DNA from: Flavobacteriales bacterium
GTDB taxonomy: Bacteria > Bacteroidota > Bacteroidia > Flavobacteriales_F > PHOS-HE28
DNA length: 64,000 nucleotides
Direction of reading: 5' to 3'
NCBI GenBank assembly: GCA_016717225.1
Contig: JADKGB010000002.1
Span: 310,001-374,000, forward strand
Made by a program: the position numbers and the translations under genes. Shown piece after piece: positions 18,458 through 28,214 of the stretch (positions are counted from its first letter, which is position 1; each line of letters starts with the position of its first letter). Under the pieces are notes generated by a model. The model worked only from the letters and a program-made list of their open reading frames with translations, did no database searches and was not told the origin of the DNA.

Positions 18458-19738
18458 CTATGGAACGGCGGTATAGAGTATACCGGCGATCGTCGCGCTC
18501 AAATAGGAAGCCAGCGTTCCGCAAAAAAGCGCCTTCAATCCCAAGCGAGCGAGGTCCGCACGGCGACCAGGTGCCAGTTCACCAATGCCACCGATCTGCA
18601 TACCCACACTGCTGAAGTTGGCGAAGCCGCAGATGGCGATGCTGACAATGGTCAAGCCCTTTCCAGAAATAACTGGAACAGCGTTGCTTGTAAGACTTTT
18701 AAAGGCTACAAACTCGTTCACGCTAAGCTTCTGCCCCAGCAATGTCGCAACACTGGTGACATCTTCGGAAGGCACCCCCATCGCCCATGCCATCGGCGTG
18801 AAGATCTTTCCGAAGATCCAATTCAAGCTGAGGTTCAGATCCGGACTGAAGATGTGCCCGATGTGAATGAGCATCCAATCGATCATGGCGATCAGCGCGA
18901 TGAAGCCGATGAGCATGGCCACCACGTTCATGGCGATCTTGAAACCGTCTCCAGCGCCATGCCCAATAGCGTCGATCACATTGATATAGGGGCTCTTGAC
19001 TTCCAACTTCACATTTCCCATGGTCTGACTTTCCTCCGTCTCCGGCCACACGATCTTGCTGATGACCAGTGCTCCCGGGGCCGCCATCAGACTGGCAGCG
19101 ATCAGCTTCGGAGCAAGGTCGAGCCCGGCTTGAGCACCCATATTCACATACACCACCAGGATACCACCAGCGATGCATGCCAGGGATCCGCTCATACTGG
19201 CCAGTAATTCACTCTTCGTCATACCAGCGAGATAGGGCCGGATCATGACCTGGGCTTCCACTTGCCCTACAAAGGCGCTGGCCACATTGCTCAACGCTTC
19301 GGCACCACTCACGCGCATGATGAAGTTCATGGCTTTCGCGATCATGCTCACAACACGCTGCATAAGGCCGATGTGATAGAGCACGGCCACCAGCACACAC
19401 ACGAGGATGATCGTGGCGGTAACGTTGATCGCGAAGACAAAACCACCAGCTGCATAGTTCGCCACCGTGCCGTCGAACTGCATGGCTGCCAACCCACCGT
19501 AGGCGAACGAAGCACCTTGACGAGCGAACTGCTCGATCTTCTCCATACCATGCCCCATTCCTTGAAAGAAGGCGGTTACCGGTGGGATCTTCAACACCAA
19601 TACGGCTATCACCAGTTGCAGCAAAAGCCCACTGATGACCAGTCGGAAGTTTATCCGTTTGCGATTGTTGCTGGCCAGAAAGGCAAGACCCAGTATCAGA
19701 ATAATTCCGATCAGGCCTGTGAAGCGTTCAATATGCAT
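18458..19738 (-). CDS. Concentrative nucleoside transporter (CNT/NupC family)
   Basis: Inner-membrane nucleoside:cation symporter of 426 residues. The N-terminal segment (GIILILGLAFLASNNRKRIN), the gate domain and the C-terminal core with AFVGQVEAQVMIRPY near 165 and ICGFANFSSVGMQIGG near 372-387 are characteristic of CNT proteins. About ten hydrophobic segments are visible. It imports nucleosides using a proton or sodium gradient. It is followed on the same strand side by a separate membrane protein gene upstream (19787-20857), about 50 bases apart, so both may be co-transcribed. Confidence 0.92.
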   Translation of the reverse strand: MHIERFTGLIGIILILGLAFLASNNRKRINFRLVISGLLLQLVIAVLVLKIPPVTAFFQGMGHGMEKIEQFARQGASFAYGGLAAMQFDGTVANYAAGGFVFAINVTATIILVCVLVAVLYHIGLMQRVVSMIAKAMNFIMRVSGAEALSNVASAFVGQVEAQVMIRPYLAGMTKSELLASMSGSLACIAGGILVVYVNMGAQAGLDLAPKLIAASLMAAPGALVISKIVWPETEESQTMGNVKLEVKSPYINVIDAIGHGAGDGFKIAMNVVAMLIGFIALIAMIDWMLIHIGHIFSPDLNLSLNWIFGKIFTPMAWAMGVPSEDVTSVATLLGQKLSVNEFVAFKSLTSNAVPVISGKGLTIVSIAICGFANFSSVGMQIGGIGELAPGRRADLARLGLKALFCGTLASYLSATIAGILYTAVP

Positions 19739-19786
19739 AGGGTAAAAAAGAATGGTGCTTGGGCGAGGTCAATGTACGCGGCTTCA

Positions 19787-20857
19787 TCAGATCCGTTTTG
19801 CCAACGGGTCTATCACGTTGTAGCGAACCCAGCGAGGCAGCAGAAAAGCGCCAATGGCGATATACGGGTAGTAGCTCATCAAACGCCATACGAAAGCGAG
19901 CTTATCCGGACCAACGGAAATGTACATACCCAGAAAATCGCGGAAGATGACCTCGGCGATACCGCTGCCGCCGGGCGTTGGCATCAGCAACACAATGATG
20001 CCCATGATCACTTGCTTGCCGTACATGACCAGATCGTTGCCGAATCCCATATCCGGATGGAACGCATGCACGATGCAGTTCACAATGGAAAAGCGGGCGG
20101 TCCAACTCAGGAACGTGGTAAGCAAAGCAGGCCACCAATAACTCCACCCGCGTTGCTTCAGTCCCCCGGCGGCTATGATCAGTTGATCGCCCGTGGTCAC
20201 CATGTTCTTCCGCCAGCGGCGCAGGAATTTGATGGAGAAGATGCCCACCAGCGCGCTTTTACGAAAAAGGGGATTGATGAAGAGCGCGTAGGCCACAAAG
20301 AGCTTATACACCACGATAATGGAGAACACGATCCAAAAAATCACGAAGAAGCCCATACCTGCCCAGTTGCCGCTGGTATCCATGCCGGAGAAGAGTTCCA
20401 GTCGACCGACGGTGAAATACACGAGCGGGGCCATGATCACGATGAAAATGCCATCCAGAAAAGAGGTGAACGTGATCACGGTAATGCTCTTGCCAGCATC
20501 GATCCCTTCGCGCGAAAGGATCCAAATGGCAAAAAAGAACCCACCACCAATAATGCCCGGTGCCAGAGCGCTGGCGAACTCCCAGAGCATGATCACAACA
20601 ATGGTTCGCCACCACGATAGCGACCGATCCGTAAGATGTCGGATGCGCAGGATGTACATCCAATCCCGCATGAACAAGCTCATCAACGCCAAGAACATCC
20701 AACCGGAGGTACTCCACGTCCATACCAAAGGTTGACTGGGGGCCTTACTGCTTGCGTTCCAAACAAGCAAAGCCGTAGTACCCAACCCGATGAACACGGG
20801 AAGCAGGATCTTTCCGAGGCTGAACCTCTTCAGAATACTCCGCTCGTCTTCGGCCAT
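19787..20857 (-). CDS. Flippase-like integral membrane protein (LPG synthase TM family)
   Basis: A 356-residue protein with about eight membrane segments and the lysylphosphatidylglycerol synthase transmembrane fold (UPF0104/YbhN-like). Typical stretches are WEFASALAPGIIGGGF near 95-110 and PTPGGSGIAEVIF near 288-300, the conserved glycine-rich elements of the family. The catalytic aminoacyl-transfer domain of MprF is absent, so the likely role is lipid or glycolipid flipping, substrate unknown. It lies directly upstream of the nucleoside transporter on the same strand. Confidence 0.85.
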   Translation of the reverse strand: MAEDERSILKRFSLGKILLPVFIGLGTTALLVWNASSKAPSQPLVWTWSTSGWMFLALMSLFMRDWMYILRIRHLTDRSLSWWRTIVVIMLWEFASALAPGIIGGGFFFAIWILSREGIDAGKSITVITFTSFLDGIFIVIMAPLVYFTVGRLELFSGMDTSGNWAGMGFFVIFWIVFSIIVVYKLFVAYALFINPLFRKSALVGIFSIKFLRRWRKNMVTTGDQLIIAAGGLKQRGWSYWWPALLTTFLSWTARFSIVNCIVHAFHPDMGFGNDLVMYGKQVIMGIIVLLMPTPGGSGIAEVIFRDFLGMYISVGPDKLAFVWRLMSYYPYIAIGAFLLPRWVRYNVIDPLAKRI

Positions 20858-20966
20858 GCGCTAAACATAGTGCGAGAGTGCTCAGTAAAAGATCGCTCGT
20901 TTCAGCGAGACCCGTTCTTGGTCGGATCCATTCGCCACCCGGCAGCCACCGAGCGCAGTGAACAAC

Positions 20967-21560
20967 TCAGTTCGTATCGCCCCTTCTCTTCAGCTCGTCG
21001 CGAAGACGGCTCGCACGCTCATAGTCCTCGTTGCCAAGGGCTTCTTCCAACATGCTTTTGAGGTCTTCCAAGTTGGCGGTTTTGATCGACTTCTTCTCTC
21101 CTTTTTCCGCCTTCTCTACTTTCTGGGAAGGCTCCTTCTCTTCTTCCCCATCATCCACCTTCAGCCCAGCAGCGCTCATGATGAATTCATACGAAAAAAT
21201 GGGGCAGGCAAAGCGTAAAGCAAGCGCTATCGCATCACTGCTGCGAGCGTCCACTTCTACTTCATTTCCTTCCTGCTCGAGCACCAGTTTCGCATGGAAA
21301 ATGCCTTCGACCAGGTCGTTGATCACCACTTCCTTCAACCCGATGTTCAATTGGTCGGCCAAATTCTTGAAAAGATCGTGCGTAAGCGGGCGCGCTGGTT
21401 TGATATTCTCTACTTGGATCGCGATGGCTTGTGCTTCGACTCCACCGATGATGATAGGCAAACGGCGATCGCCGTTTTTCTCAGCCAGTATGAGTGCGTA
21501 GGCCCCCGCGTGGGTGTGGCTGTACGTGATGCGCAGGAATTTCAGCTCGACCTTATCCAT
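20967..21560 (-). CDS. Bifunctional nuclease family protein with UVR-like tail
   Basis: A 197-residue protein. Residues about 1-135 form the BFN/DUF151 domain, with LPIIIGGVEAQAIA near 33-46 and the DARSSDAIALALR motif near 104-116. A charged lysine/glutamate-rich linker follows, and the last 35 residues (LEDLKSMLEEALGNEDYER) resemble the UVR helical hairpin of UvrB and UvrC. DUF151 proteins have reported RNase and DNase activity, though their role in Bacteroidota is uncertain. It is upstream of etfB-etfA on the same strand, separated by about 100 bases from etfA's end. Confidence 0.88.
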   Translation of the reverse strand: MDKVELKFLRITYSHTHAGAYALILAEKNGDRRLPIIIGGVEAQAIAIQVENIKPARPLTHDLFKNLADQLNIGLKEVVINDLVEGIFHAKLVLEQEGNEVEVDARSSDAIALALRFACPIFSYEFIMSAAGLKVDDGEEEKEPSQKVEKAEKGEKKSIKTANLEDLKSMLEEALGNEDYERASRLRDELKRRGDTN

Positions 21561-21664
21561 CCGGTGCGTGGCGGGGCGGTGAAGATAATCGCAGCGTGCT
21601 CAGGTATGAACACGGATCGTTCATTTACGAACCAAGTGCGGTGAACCCAATACGCGGAACAGGC

Positions 21665-22618
21665 TCAGCGCTCAGCGTTCAGCTTCTTCGCGGCTTCGAT
21701 CAACTTGGGCAGGATCTCGAAGGCATCTCCAACAATGCCGTAATCGGCGGCCTTGAAGAACGGAGCTTCCGGATCCTTGTTGATCACTGCGATCACCTTG
21801 CTCTGGTTCACACCAGCCAAATGCTGAATGGCACCACTGATCCCAATAGCGATGTAGCAATTCGGGCGAATGGCAACTCCTGTTTGGCCCACATGCTCGT
21901 GGTGGGGGCGCCAGTGCATATCGGCCACAGGCCTGCTACAGGCTGTGGCGCCGCGAAGAAGCTGCGCCAATTCCTCAACAGGAGCCCAGTTCTCCGGGCC
22001 TTTCATTCCTCGGCCTGCACTTACCACGATCTCGGCCTCAGGCAACGGAATACCGGCGCCAGCTGCGCGAAGTTCCTTTACGATGATGCGAGCTGCACCC
22101 AGGTCACCATTGAACTCTTCAACCACTGCACCACCCGTGCCGCTCTCTATCGGCAGACTGTTCGGCATCATGCTGATCACTTTGATCGGGCTCAACACTT
22201 CAACCCAGGCCTGAGCTTTTCCGCTGAACACATTCCTTCGAACACGGAATCCATTGGCCATATCAGGCAAGGATATCGCACCCGCGACCTGCCCAGCTTT
22301 GAGTCGCGCGGCTACACGCGGAGCAACTGCCTTTCCCAAATTGTCCTGAACGAAAACGATGATCCGTGCATCTTCACTCTGAGCAACTGAAACAACCAAT
22401 TTCGTCAACTGCTGGCCATCGGCTGATCCCACAGCACGCGCCACGATCACTTTGTTGGCGTTCAAAGCTGCGAGCTTGTCACCACCGGCATCGCCAAAGG
22501 TGACAGCCGTAAGGGTGGTTCCCGAAGCCTCAGCCACTTTACGGCCATAGGTAAGTGCTTCCAAGACGGCTTTTGCCACCTTTTCTCCACGGGTATCGAT
22601 GAATACAAGGACGCTCAT
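21665..22618 (-). CDS. etfA: Electron transfer flavoprotein subunit alpha
   Basis: FAD-binding alpha subunit of ETF, 317 residues, that accepts electrons from acyl-CoA dehydrogenases and passes them to the quinone pool. The C-terminal FAD domain is clear: VVSAGRGMKGPENW near 200, ATCSRPVAD near 223, GVAIRPNCYIAIGISG near 247-262 with AIQHLAG after it. It follows etfB by two bases, so the pair is translationally coupled. ETF and phenylacetate genes in one window suit a beta-oxidation capable organism. Confidence 0.95.
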   Translation of the reverse strand: MSVLVFIDTRGEKVAKAVLEALTYGRKVAEASGTTLTAVTFGDAGGDKLAALNANKVIVARAVGSADGQQLTKLVVSVAQSEDARIIVFVQDNLGKAVAPRVAARLKAGQVAGAISLPDMANGFRVRRNVFSGKAQAWVEVLSPIKVISMMPNSLPIESGTGGAVVEEFNGDLGAARIIVKELRAAGAGIPLPEAEIVVSAGRGMKGPENWAPVEELAQLLRGATACSRPVADMHWRPHHEHVGQTGVAIRPNCYIAIGISGAIQHLAGVNQSKVIAVINKDPEAPFFKAADYGIVGDAFEILPKLIEAAKKLNAER

Positions 22619-22620
22619 GT

Positions 22621-23361
22621 TCAGATGACTTTGGCTTCGGTGTGCAACAGTTCGATCAATTTCCCAGCCTCTTCGGCAGGGATCATTCTACATGCTTGCT
22701 TGGGTGGTGGGAGTTCGAATGAGGCTGTTCTCGCAATGCTCTCAACAGGAGCAGCTGGCAATACGTTCAGCGGCTTTGTGCGTGCGGCCATGATGCCGCG
22801 CATATTCGGGATCCGCTGCTCGGCCATGCCTTTAGCACAGCCGATCACCATTGGTAGAGCTACCTCGGCCACTTCCACTCCTCCGCGCACATCGCTTTCA
22901 AGTGTGGCGGTATTACCCGACACGTCAAGCTTCCCGACCACGGGCAAATAAGGCATGTCAAGGAGTTCTGCGAGCATAGCGCCTACCTGGGCACCATTGT
23001 GGTCGATGGTCTCTTTTCCGCAGAGGATCAGATCGAAGTTCTTGTCCTTGGCATACACCGCGATCTGCTCCGCTACCTCGAAGGCATCATTCGGTTGCGC
23101 ATCAATGCGAACGGCATCATCCGCACCAATGGCCAGTGCCTTGCGAATAGTGGCATCATTATCAGCGCCACCTACGGTGATGCTCGTTACAGTGCCGCCT
23201 TGTGCCTCTTTCAGTTCGAGGCCACGCACCAATGCGTACCATTCATCATAAGGGTTCACGATCCAGGTAACACCGTTGCCATCATAGGCCGTGTTATTGT
23301 CCTTGAAGGAGATACGCGCTGTTGTATCGGGTACTTGGGAAATGAGAACGAGGATCTTCAT
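22621..23361 (-). CDS. etfB: Electron transfer flavoprotein subunit beta
   Basis: AMP-binding beta subunit of ETF, 246 residues. Family marks are MKILVLISQVPDT at the start, the NPYDEWYALVRGLELKE stretch near 37-52, ADDAVRI near 78 and LCGKETIDHNGAQVGAMLAE near 112-131. The recognition loop near residue 195 is present. It is the first gene of the etfBA pair. Confidence 0.95.
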   Translation of the reverse strand: MKILVLISQVPDTTARISFKDNNTAYDGNGVTWIVNPYDEWYALVRGLELKEAQGGTVTSITVGGADNDATIRKALAIGADDAVRIDAQPNDAFEVAEQIAVYAKDKNFDLILCGKETIDHNGAQVGAMLAELLDMPYLPVVGKLDVSGNTATLESDVRGGVEVAEVALPMVIGCAKGMAEQRIPNMRGIMAARTKPLNVLPAAPVESIARTASFELPPPKQACRMIPAEEAGKLIELLHTEAKVI

Positions 23362-23449
23362 GTTTGGCTATAACAACGGGGCGCGAAAATAGATCGGCAA
23401 AGGATGCGGAACTGACCAGGGGGGCGTTCGCGATGAACATGTTCGGAAC

Positions 23450-24049
23450 TCAAACCGTCGTGACCTTTCCACCAGGTGTGCGATGGCCCCCGGGATAGAA
23501 CACACCCGTGTTCAACCGCGCTTTTATGAGCAAGTCCTCGATGGATGCCGAACCATGTTGTTCGCCCGCCCGGATAACCAGCTCAGCAGTGGCTTCGGCG
23601 TCATTGCCTGCCCTGTGATGCACGAGCGGTATGCCGTTCCGGGTGCAAAGCGTCTTCAGATCGAATTTGGGCATAGCCGGCCATACGCGCCGGGCCAAGC
23701 TCACACTGCAGAAATACTGAAAAAGCGGGTGGGGTATCTTATAGCTCGCCAAGGTCCCTCGCAGCACGCCCATGTCGAATGAGGCATTATGGGCCACGAT
23801 GGTCGACTTCTGTAGAAGGGGAAACACTTCTTCCCAAATACCTGCGAACGTTGGTGACTCAGCCACTTGCTCCGGGCGGATCCCGTGAACAGCGACGTTG
23901 AATGGTGAGAAGTAGGGCCAACTCGCCGGCTTGATCAGCCAGTTGCGCACTTCGCGAACCACTCCACCGCGCACCACAGCTATCCCCAGTTCACATGGGC
24001 TGTTCCACTTGGCTGTGGCTGTTTCGAAGTCGAGGGCGAGAAAATCCAC
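23450..24049 (-). CDS. DEDDh 3'-5' exonuclease
   Basis: A 199-residue protein of the DNA polymerase III epsilon-like exonuclease family. The catalytic motifs are visible: ExoI ALDFETAT near 5-12, ExoII AHNASFDMGVL near 87-97 and ExoIII HHRAGNDAEATAEL near 148-161. The C-terminal extension (about 165-199) is not recognised. The family removes nucleotides from DNA or RNA 3' ends. It is a single gene and its partner is not evident. Confidence 0.9.
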   Translation of the reverse strand: MDFLALDFETATAKWNSPCELGIAVVRGGVVREVRNWLIKPASWPYFSPFNVAVHGIRPEQVAESPTFAGIWEEVFPLLQKSTIVAHNASFDMGVLRGTLASYKIPHPLFQYFCSVSLARRVWPAMPKFDLKTLCTRNGIPLVHHRAGNDAEATAELVIRAGEQHGSASIEDLLIKARLNTGVFYPGGHRTPGGKVTTV

Positions 24050-24273
24050 GGCGCGAAGATGTCACGTTCGTATGATCGATCGCTAGTTCCGATCCGGTCA
24101 CACGCTAGTTCACGATCGTCCCCCACAAACACCCCAAGAAGCACTTTCTGGACAAATTGTGCTTCCGAAACAGGTAACCCAAGGCACGCCGAGCAGTTCG
24201 ATGGTCGTTCATTCAAGAGGCGCTGGCACTAGCTACCTTTGGCACGTTGAAGGGAGAAGCGCTGATCCCAATT

Positions 24274-25746
24274 ATGACGAACAACGACCATCATAGAGTA
24301 CCGCTAAGCCCGAACCAAAAGTCGCGGCGGATCAATCTGGATACGGACATCTATGGCACTTTCGCCGAGATCGGTGCTGGCCAGGAAACGGTGCGACACT
24401 TTTTCCGCGCAGGGGGCGCCAGCCAGACCATCGCAAAGGCGATGAGCGCGTATGACAAGGACTTCAGCAACGCCATATACGGGCCTGAGCCAGGCAATCG
24501 CTTCGTGTGCGAAAGCCGGCTCAAGAACATGTTGCGCCACGAGTTCGGCCTAATGCTCGAGCGCCTTAGTCGCACTGATCACCCCACGAAGAAGTTCTTC
24601 ACGTTCGCCAATACGATCGCCAGCAGTACGTATGAGCGCCCGCATAGTGGGCACGGCTGGATAGGCGTTCGCTTTCAAACCGCACCGGACCGCCCAACCA
24701 GCGATGTGATCATCCACTTGCGCTTGCATGATCCAGACATCAGCCTGCAGCAAGAAGCGGTAGGCATAATGGGCGTGAACCTGATCCATGCCTGCTTCTT
24801 CCATCATAAGGATCCGCAGGAGATCATGACGGCGATCTACGACAATGTGAGCCGGCACGTGGTGGAGATCGACATGATCCAGATGAACGGTCCGGACTTC
24901 AGCCAGATAGATAACCGGCTACTGAGTCTGCAACTGGTTAAGCGTGGTTATACCGATGCTGTGATCTTCGGCCCAGACGGTCAGAACCTGCAGGCGAGCG
25001 AAGCCCTCTACAAGAAGAACATCCTGGCGATCCGCGGAAGCTTCCGCCCGGTCACCAAGGTGAATATCGACATGATCATGAACGGCTACAACATGTTCAT
25101 CAAGGAGCAGCGTGTAGACCGACAGAACTTGCAGGTACTCTTCGAGATCACCCTGAACAATCTGCAAAGCGATACAGGGGATGTGGATGAGAAGGACTTC
25201 ATAGATCGAGCCGATATCCTATGCAGTCTGGGCCAGACCGTATTGATCAGCAATTATCAGGAGTACTACAAGCTGGTCGAATATTTCAGCCGCTACACCA
25301 AGGCCCGCATGGGGTTGATCATGGGAGTGAACAACCTGATCGAAGTATTCGAAGAGAAGTACTACCGTCACCTGAACGGTGGTATGCTGGAAGCATTCGG
25401 GATCCTGTTCACCCGCGATCTGAAAGTGTACGTCTACCCGAGCAAGCCGAGCTTCGACGCGCCTATCATGACGTTGGAGGACATGCCGGTGCATCCTCGA
25501 TTGAAACCGCTGTATGAGTACTTGATCAGTAATAAGCGACTCGTGGATATCGAGAGCTTCGACCCCACCGTACTTCACATTTTCAGCAAGGCCGTACTGA
25601 ATATGATCCGTGATAGCAAACCGGGTTGGGAGGATATGGTACCACCGTACGTGGATAATATGATCAAGGATAACAGGCTGTTCGGATATGTGCCGCACCC
25701 TGTTACGGCGGAAACTGGCCAGAAAGCCGGTAAAGCGAAGGCTTGA
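24274..25746 (+). CDS. Large conserved protein of unknown function
   Basis: A 490-residue soluble protein with no signal peptide or membrane segment. The ATG at 24274 gives a natural start (MTNNDHHRVPL); an upstream TTG at 24247 is possible. The sequence is full of conserved-looking stretches, such as NLDTDIYGTFAEIGAGQETV near 22-41 and VLISNYQEYYKLVEYFSRYT near 325-344. I recall members annotated variously as TonB-dependent receptors or nicotinate-nucleotide adenylyltransferases, but neither assignment is supported by visible motifs. I do not assign a function. Confidence 0.75.
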   Translation: MTNNDHHRVPLSPNQKSRRINLDTDIYGTFAEIGAGQETVRHFFRAGGASQTIAKAMSAYDKDFSNAIYGPEPGNRFVCESRLKNMLRHEFGLMLERLSRTDHPTKKFFTFANTIASSTYERPHSGHGWIGVRFQTAPDRPTSDVIIHLRLHDPDISLQQEAVGIMGVNLIHACFFHHKDPQEIMTAIYDNVSRHVVEIDMIQMNGPDFSQIDNRLLSLQLVKRGYTDAVIFGPDGQNLQASEALYKKNILAIRGSFRPVTKVNIDMIMNGYNMFIKEQRVDRQNLQVLFEITLNNLQSDTGDVDEKDFIDRADILCSLGQTVLISNYQEYYKLVEYFSRYTKARMGLIMGVNNLIEVFEEKYYRHLNGGMLEAFGILFTRDLKVYVYPSKPSFDAPIMTLEDMPVHPRLKPLYEYLISNKRLVDIESFDPTVLHIFSKAVLNMIRDSKPGWEDMVPPYVDNMIKDNRLFGYVPHPVTAETGQKAGKAKA

Positions 25747-25782
25747 GCCATTACGTTTCGATTCCTTCAGCATTCGCCCAGC

Positions 25783-26646
25783 ATGTCAAGGTTGGTCGTG
25801 TTGTATTGCGCTGTCTCCGCAGTTTTATCCGCTGGAACGTGCTTTTCCGGAATTCCACGCTCCGGTTCTGATCCTGTCATCGAACAGACGCCATTGCTGG
25901 CGCGGCCCAGCACGTTGAGCGAGCGTTATGCCCCACCACGGGGTTTCGTCCGAACGCCCGGAAATGAAGGGTCTTTTTCAGCCTTCCTGCGCCGGCTTCC
26001 GCTTAAGCCCGAAGGATCGCAAGTCCATCTTTTCAATGGTGATCTGAAGCGTTGGCAAGGAGCTCAAGCGGCCGTGATCGACATGAGCGTTGGTGCCAAA
26101 GACCTGCAACAATGTGCCGATGCTGTGATGAGACTCAGGGCAGAATATCTGTTCTCCACCGATCAAACAGCCAACATCCAATTCAGCTTCACCAATGGAT
26201 TTTCCGCGCCGTTCGCTCGTTGGATCAAAGGCGAACGGATCACGGTGAAAGGAAACGAATGCGCTTGGGTTCCTGGTGCAAAGCCGGGGGCAACGCATCA
26301 TGATCTGTTGAACTACTTGCAAGTGGCATTTACATACGCTGGAACGCTTTCCTTGAGCAAGGAATTAGAGGATGCCTCAGCACTGCCAGTGCAACCTGGA
26401 GATCTGTTCATCCACGGTGGAAGCCCGGGCCATGCGGTCATTGTGGCTGATGTAGCCACAAGCGCTCTGGGGGAACAAGTGTTCATGTTGGCCCAGAGTT
26501 ACATGCCCGCTCAGGAGATCCATGTACTTCGGAACCTTGAGAATACCGAGCTGTCGCCTTGGTACAAGATGGATCAAGGGTCCGAATTACTAACCCCGGA
26601 ATGGCGATTCTCCTGGGCAGAACGAAAACGTTGGAAGTCGCCTTGA
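25783..26646 (+). CDS. DUF4846 lipoprotein-like protein
   Basis: A 287-residue secreted protein with an N-terminal hydrophobic segment (about 1-20). It matches the DUF4846 pattern throughout: GSFSAFLRRLPLKP near 63-76, DLQQCADAVMRLRAEYLF near 107-124, HGGSPGHAVIVADVA near 210-224 and MLAQSYMPAQEIHVL near 235-249. The HGGSPGHAVIV region looks like a catalytic His-containing fold, but no activity is known to me. It is 36 bases after the preceding gene, which may form an operon with it. Confidence 0.85.
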   Translation: MSRLVVLYCAVSAVLSAGTCFSGIPRSGSDPVIEQTPLLARPSTLSERYAPPRGFVRTPGNEGSFSAFLRRLPLKPEGSQVHLFNGDLKRWQGAQAAVIDMSVGAKDLQQCADAVMRLRAEYLFSTDQTANIQFSFTNGFSAPFARWIKGERITVKGNECAWVPGAKPGATHHDLLNYLQVAFTYAGTLSLSKELEDASALPVQPGDLFIHGGSPGHAVIVADVATSALGEQVFMLAQSYMPAQEIHVLRNLENTELSPWYKMDQGSELLTPEWRFSWAERKRWKSP

Positions 26647-26691
26647 GCAACGATCCATATCATCGGTCCGTTAGCTTACAAAGCCCTTCCG

Positions 26692-27537
26692 ATGAGAGTC
26701 TTCATAACTGTGCTACTGATAGCAGGCACTTTCTGCAGGTCGCGCGCTGAAATAACTTCGCTGGTCGCATTGCTCGAACAAGGGCGGATCCAATTATCAC
26801 CCCACGGCACAGGGGGGCATAGTGGCGAATGCTTGAAGGTGGATGTCCGGAATCTTTCTTCTTCACCGATCCGTACCAGCATTCCGCCAGGCTGGGTATT
26901 TCCCAGCGAAAAACCAGAGGTTCAAGACCTCATCGTGATGCGTGAAGAGGTGATCGTCCTTGCCCCAGGCCAACGCCGCACTGTGACTTGTCGAGCATTC
27001 TGTTGTGAGGCAAGCCATAGTGGGCCTGCGGAAAACGAACCCTTTCGAAAAGGGCATCCAGCAAGCGCAACACTCATCGCACTCGCGCAGCTCGTTGATT
27101 CTGGCGCATACGCTGACCATATTGTGCAGAATGCCGTTTGGGTATTGAGCGATGGGAACGATATCAACAGCACGGGCCCGATGGACAGCAGTGCCGATGA
27201 TCGCCTCCGCAACAGATTGAGCGCATTGAGCGACCAACCCATACCGCGCTATACCGTGCGCTATGCGAACACGGAGCAACAAGCCTGTTCACGCCGGCCT
27301 GAAACGATATCGCGAACCATTGCCATTGATCCTTCAACCGCGCAACACCTTACGGTTGTGGTGAAGAGCGACAATGGTCGCGTTGTAGAACTGATACACC
27401 GCGATCTTCTTGTCGCTGCTGGAAGAACTGCATTGCCCATCTCCTTGAATGTGCTGAATTGGCCCGCCGGGCGTTACGCTTTCTATGTGTACACAACGGA
27501 AAGCACTCCAGTGCACCGATTGCCGTTCACCTTGTGA
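26692..27537 (+). CDS. Secreted protein of unknown function
   Basis: A 281-residue protein with a signal peptide (about 1-19). The N-terminal half has CLKVDVRNLSS (about 44-54) and SIPPGWVF (about 63-70), a beta-sandwich-like layout often seen in envelope proteins; it has three cysteines near 102-106. The C-terminal 80 residues form another beta-rich module ending GRYAFYVYTT. I recognise no named family. It follows the DUF4846 gene by 45 bases on the same strand and is followed by a LOG-family gene 21 bases later, so all may be one transcript. Confidence 0.6.
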   Translation: MRVFITVLLIAGTFCRSRAEITSLVALLEQGRIQLSPHGTGGHSGECLKVDVRNLSSSPIRTSIPPGWVFPSEKPEVQDLIVMREEVIVLAPGQRRTVTCRAFCCEASHSGPAENEPFRKGHPASATLIALAQLVDSGAYADHIVQNAVWVLSDGNDINSTGPMDSSADDRLRNRLSALSDQPIPRYTVRYANTEQQACSRRPETISRTIAIDPSTAQHLTVVVKSDNGRVVELIHRDLLVAAGRTALPISLNVLNWPAGRYAFYVYTTESTPVHRLPFTL

Positions 27538-27558
27538 TCGCACCGCTACCTTCCGGCC

Positions 27559-28086
27559 ATGGGAAGGATCGCGATCTTTTGCGGAGCGAGTGCGGGGAAT
27601 GATCCCCGGTATATGCAAATGGCAATTGACGTTGGGCGCACTATTGCGAACCGCGGGAACGGGATCGTATATGGCGGTGGCCACGTAGGCTTGATGGGGC
27701 TGGTAGCCGACGCCGCAATGAAGGCTGGTGGCGAGGTGATCGGTGTGATCCCGCGCTTTATGGAAAAGGCCGAACTCGCGCACCAAGGCGTTACACAACT
27801 CATTCTTGTGGATACCATGCACGAGCGCAAACAAAGAATGCACGAGTTGAGTAGCGCCGTTATCGCCTTGCCCGGCGGCTTTGGCACCATGGATGAACTT
27901 TTCGAATTGCTCACCTGGCGGCAGATCGGCTTGCACGAGCAACCTATTGGCTTGTTGAACGCGTTCGGATTCTACGATGCACTGTTGCAGCAAGTAGAGC
28001 ACATGCGGAAAGAAGGATTCCTGCACGGCGATACACGATTGGTGGTGGAAACGGAGATCGAACGGTTGCTGGATCGGTTGGCATAA
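27559..28086 (+). CDS. LOG-family nucleoside-5'-monophosphate phosphoribohydrolase
   Basis: A 175-residue Rossmann-fold hydrolase (TIGR00730 type). Diagnostic motifs are YGGGHVGLMG near 34-43 and PGGFGTMDELFE near 103-114. The family cleaves the N-glycosidic bond of AMP or cytokinin nucleotides, releasing the base and ribose phosphate. Bacterial members may recycle nucleotides; a specific cellular role is not inferable. Length is normal. Confidence 0.92.
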   Translation: MGRIAIFCGASAGNDPRYMQMAIDVGRTIANRGNGIVYGGGHVGLMGLVADAAMKAGGEVIGVIPRFMEKAELAHQGVTQLILVDTMHERKQRMHELSSAVIALPGGFGTMDELFELLTWRQIGLHEQPIGLLNAFGFYDALLQQVEHMRKEGFLHGDTRLVVETEIERLLDRLA

Positions 28087-28214
28087 GGACCATCGATCTA
28101 TAGCCTTGCAACGATCAGGGTTATACTGGCTTTCCAGGATCGCTTGACGATCAAATACCCCGCGATCCCGTGGAATTCCCGGTTATCTTTCGACGTCACA
28201 CCAAACGCCGAATC

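Noticed and set aside
19262..20620. A 452-residue plus-strand open frame
   Set aside because: It runs antisense across the nucleoside transporter and flippase genes, is rich in His and Gln and lacks any fold pattern, as a shadow frame would be.
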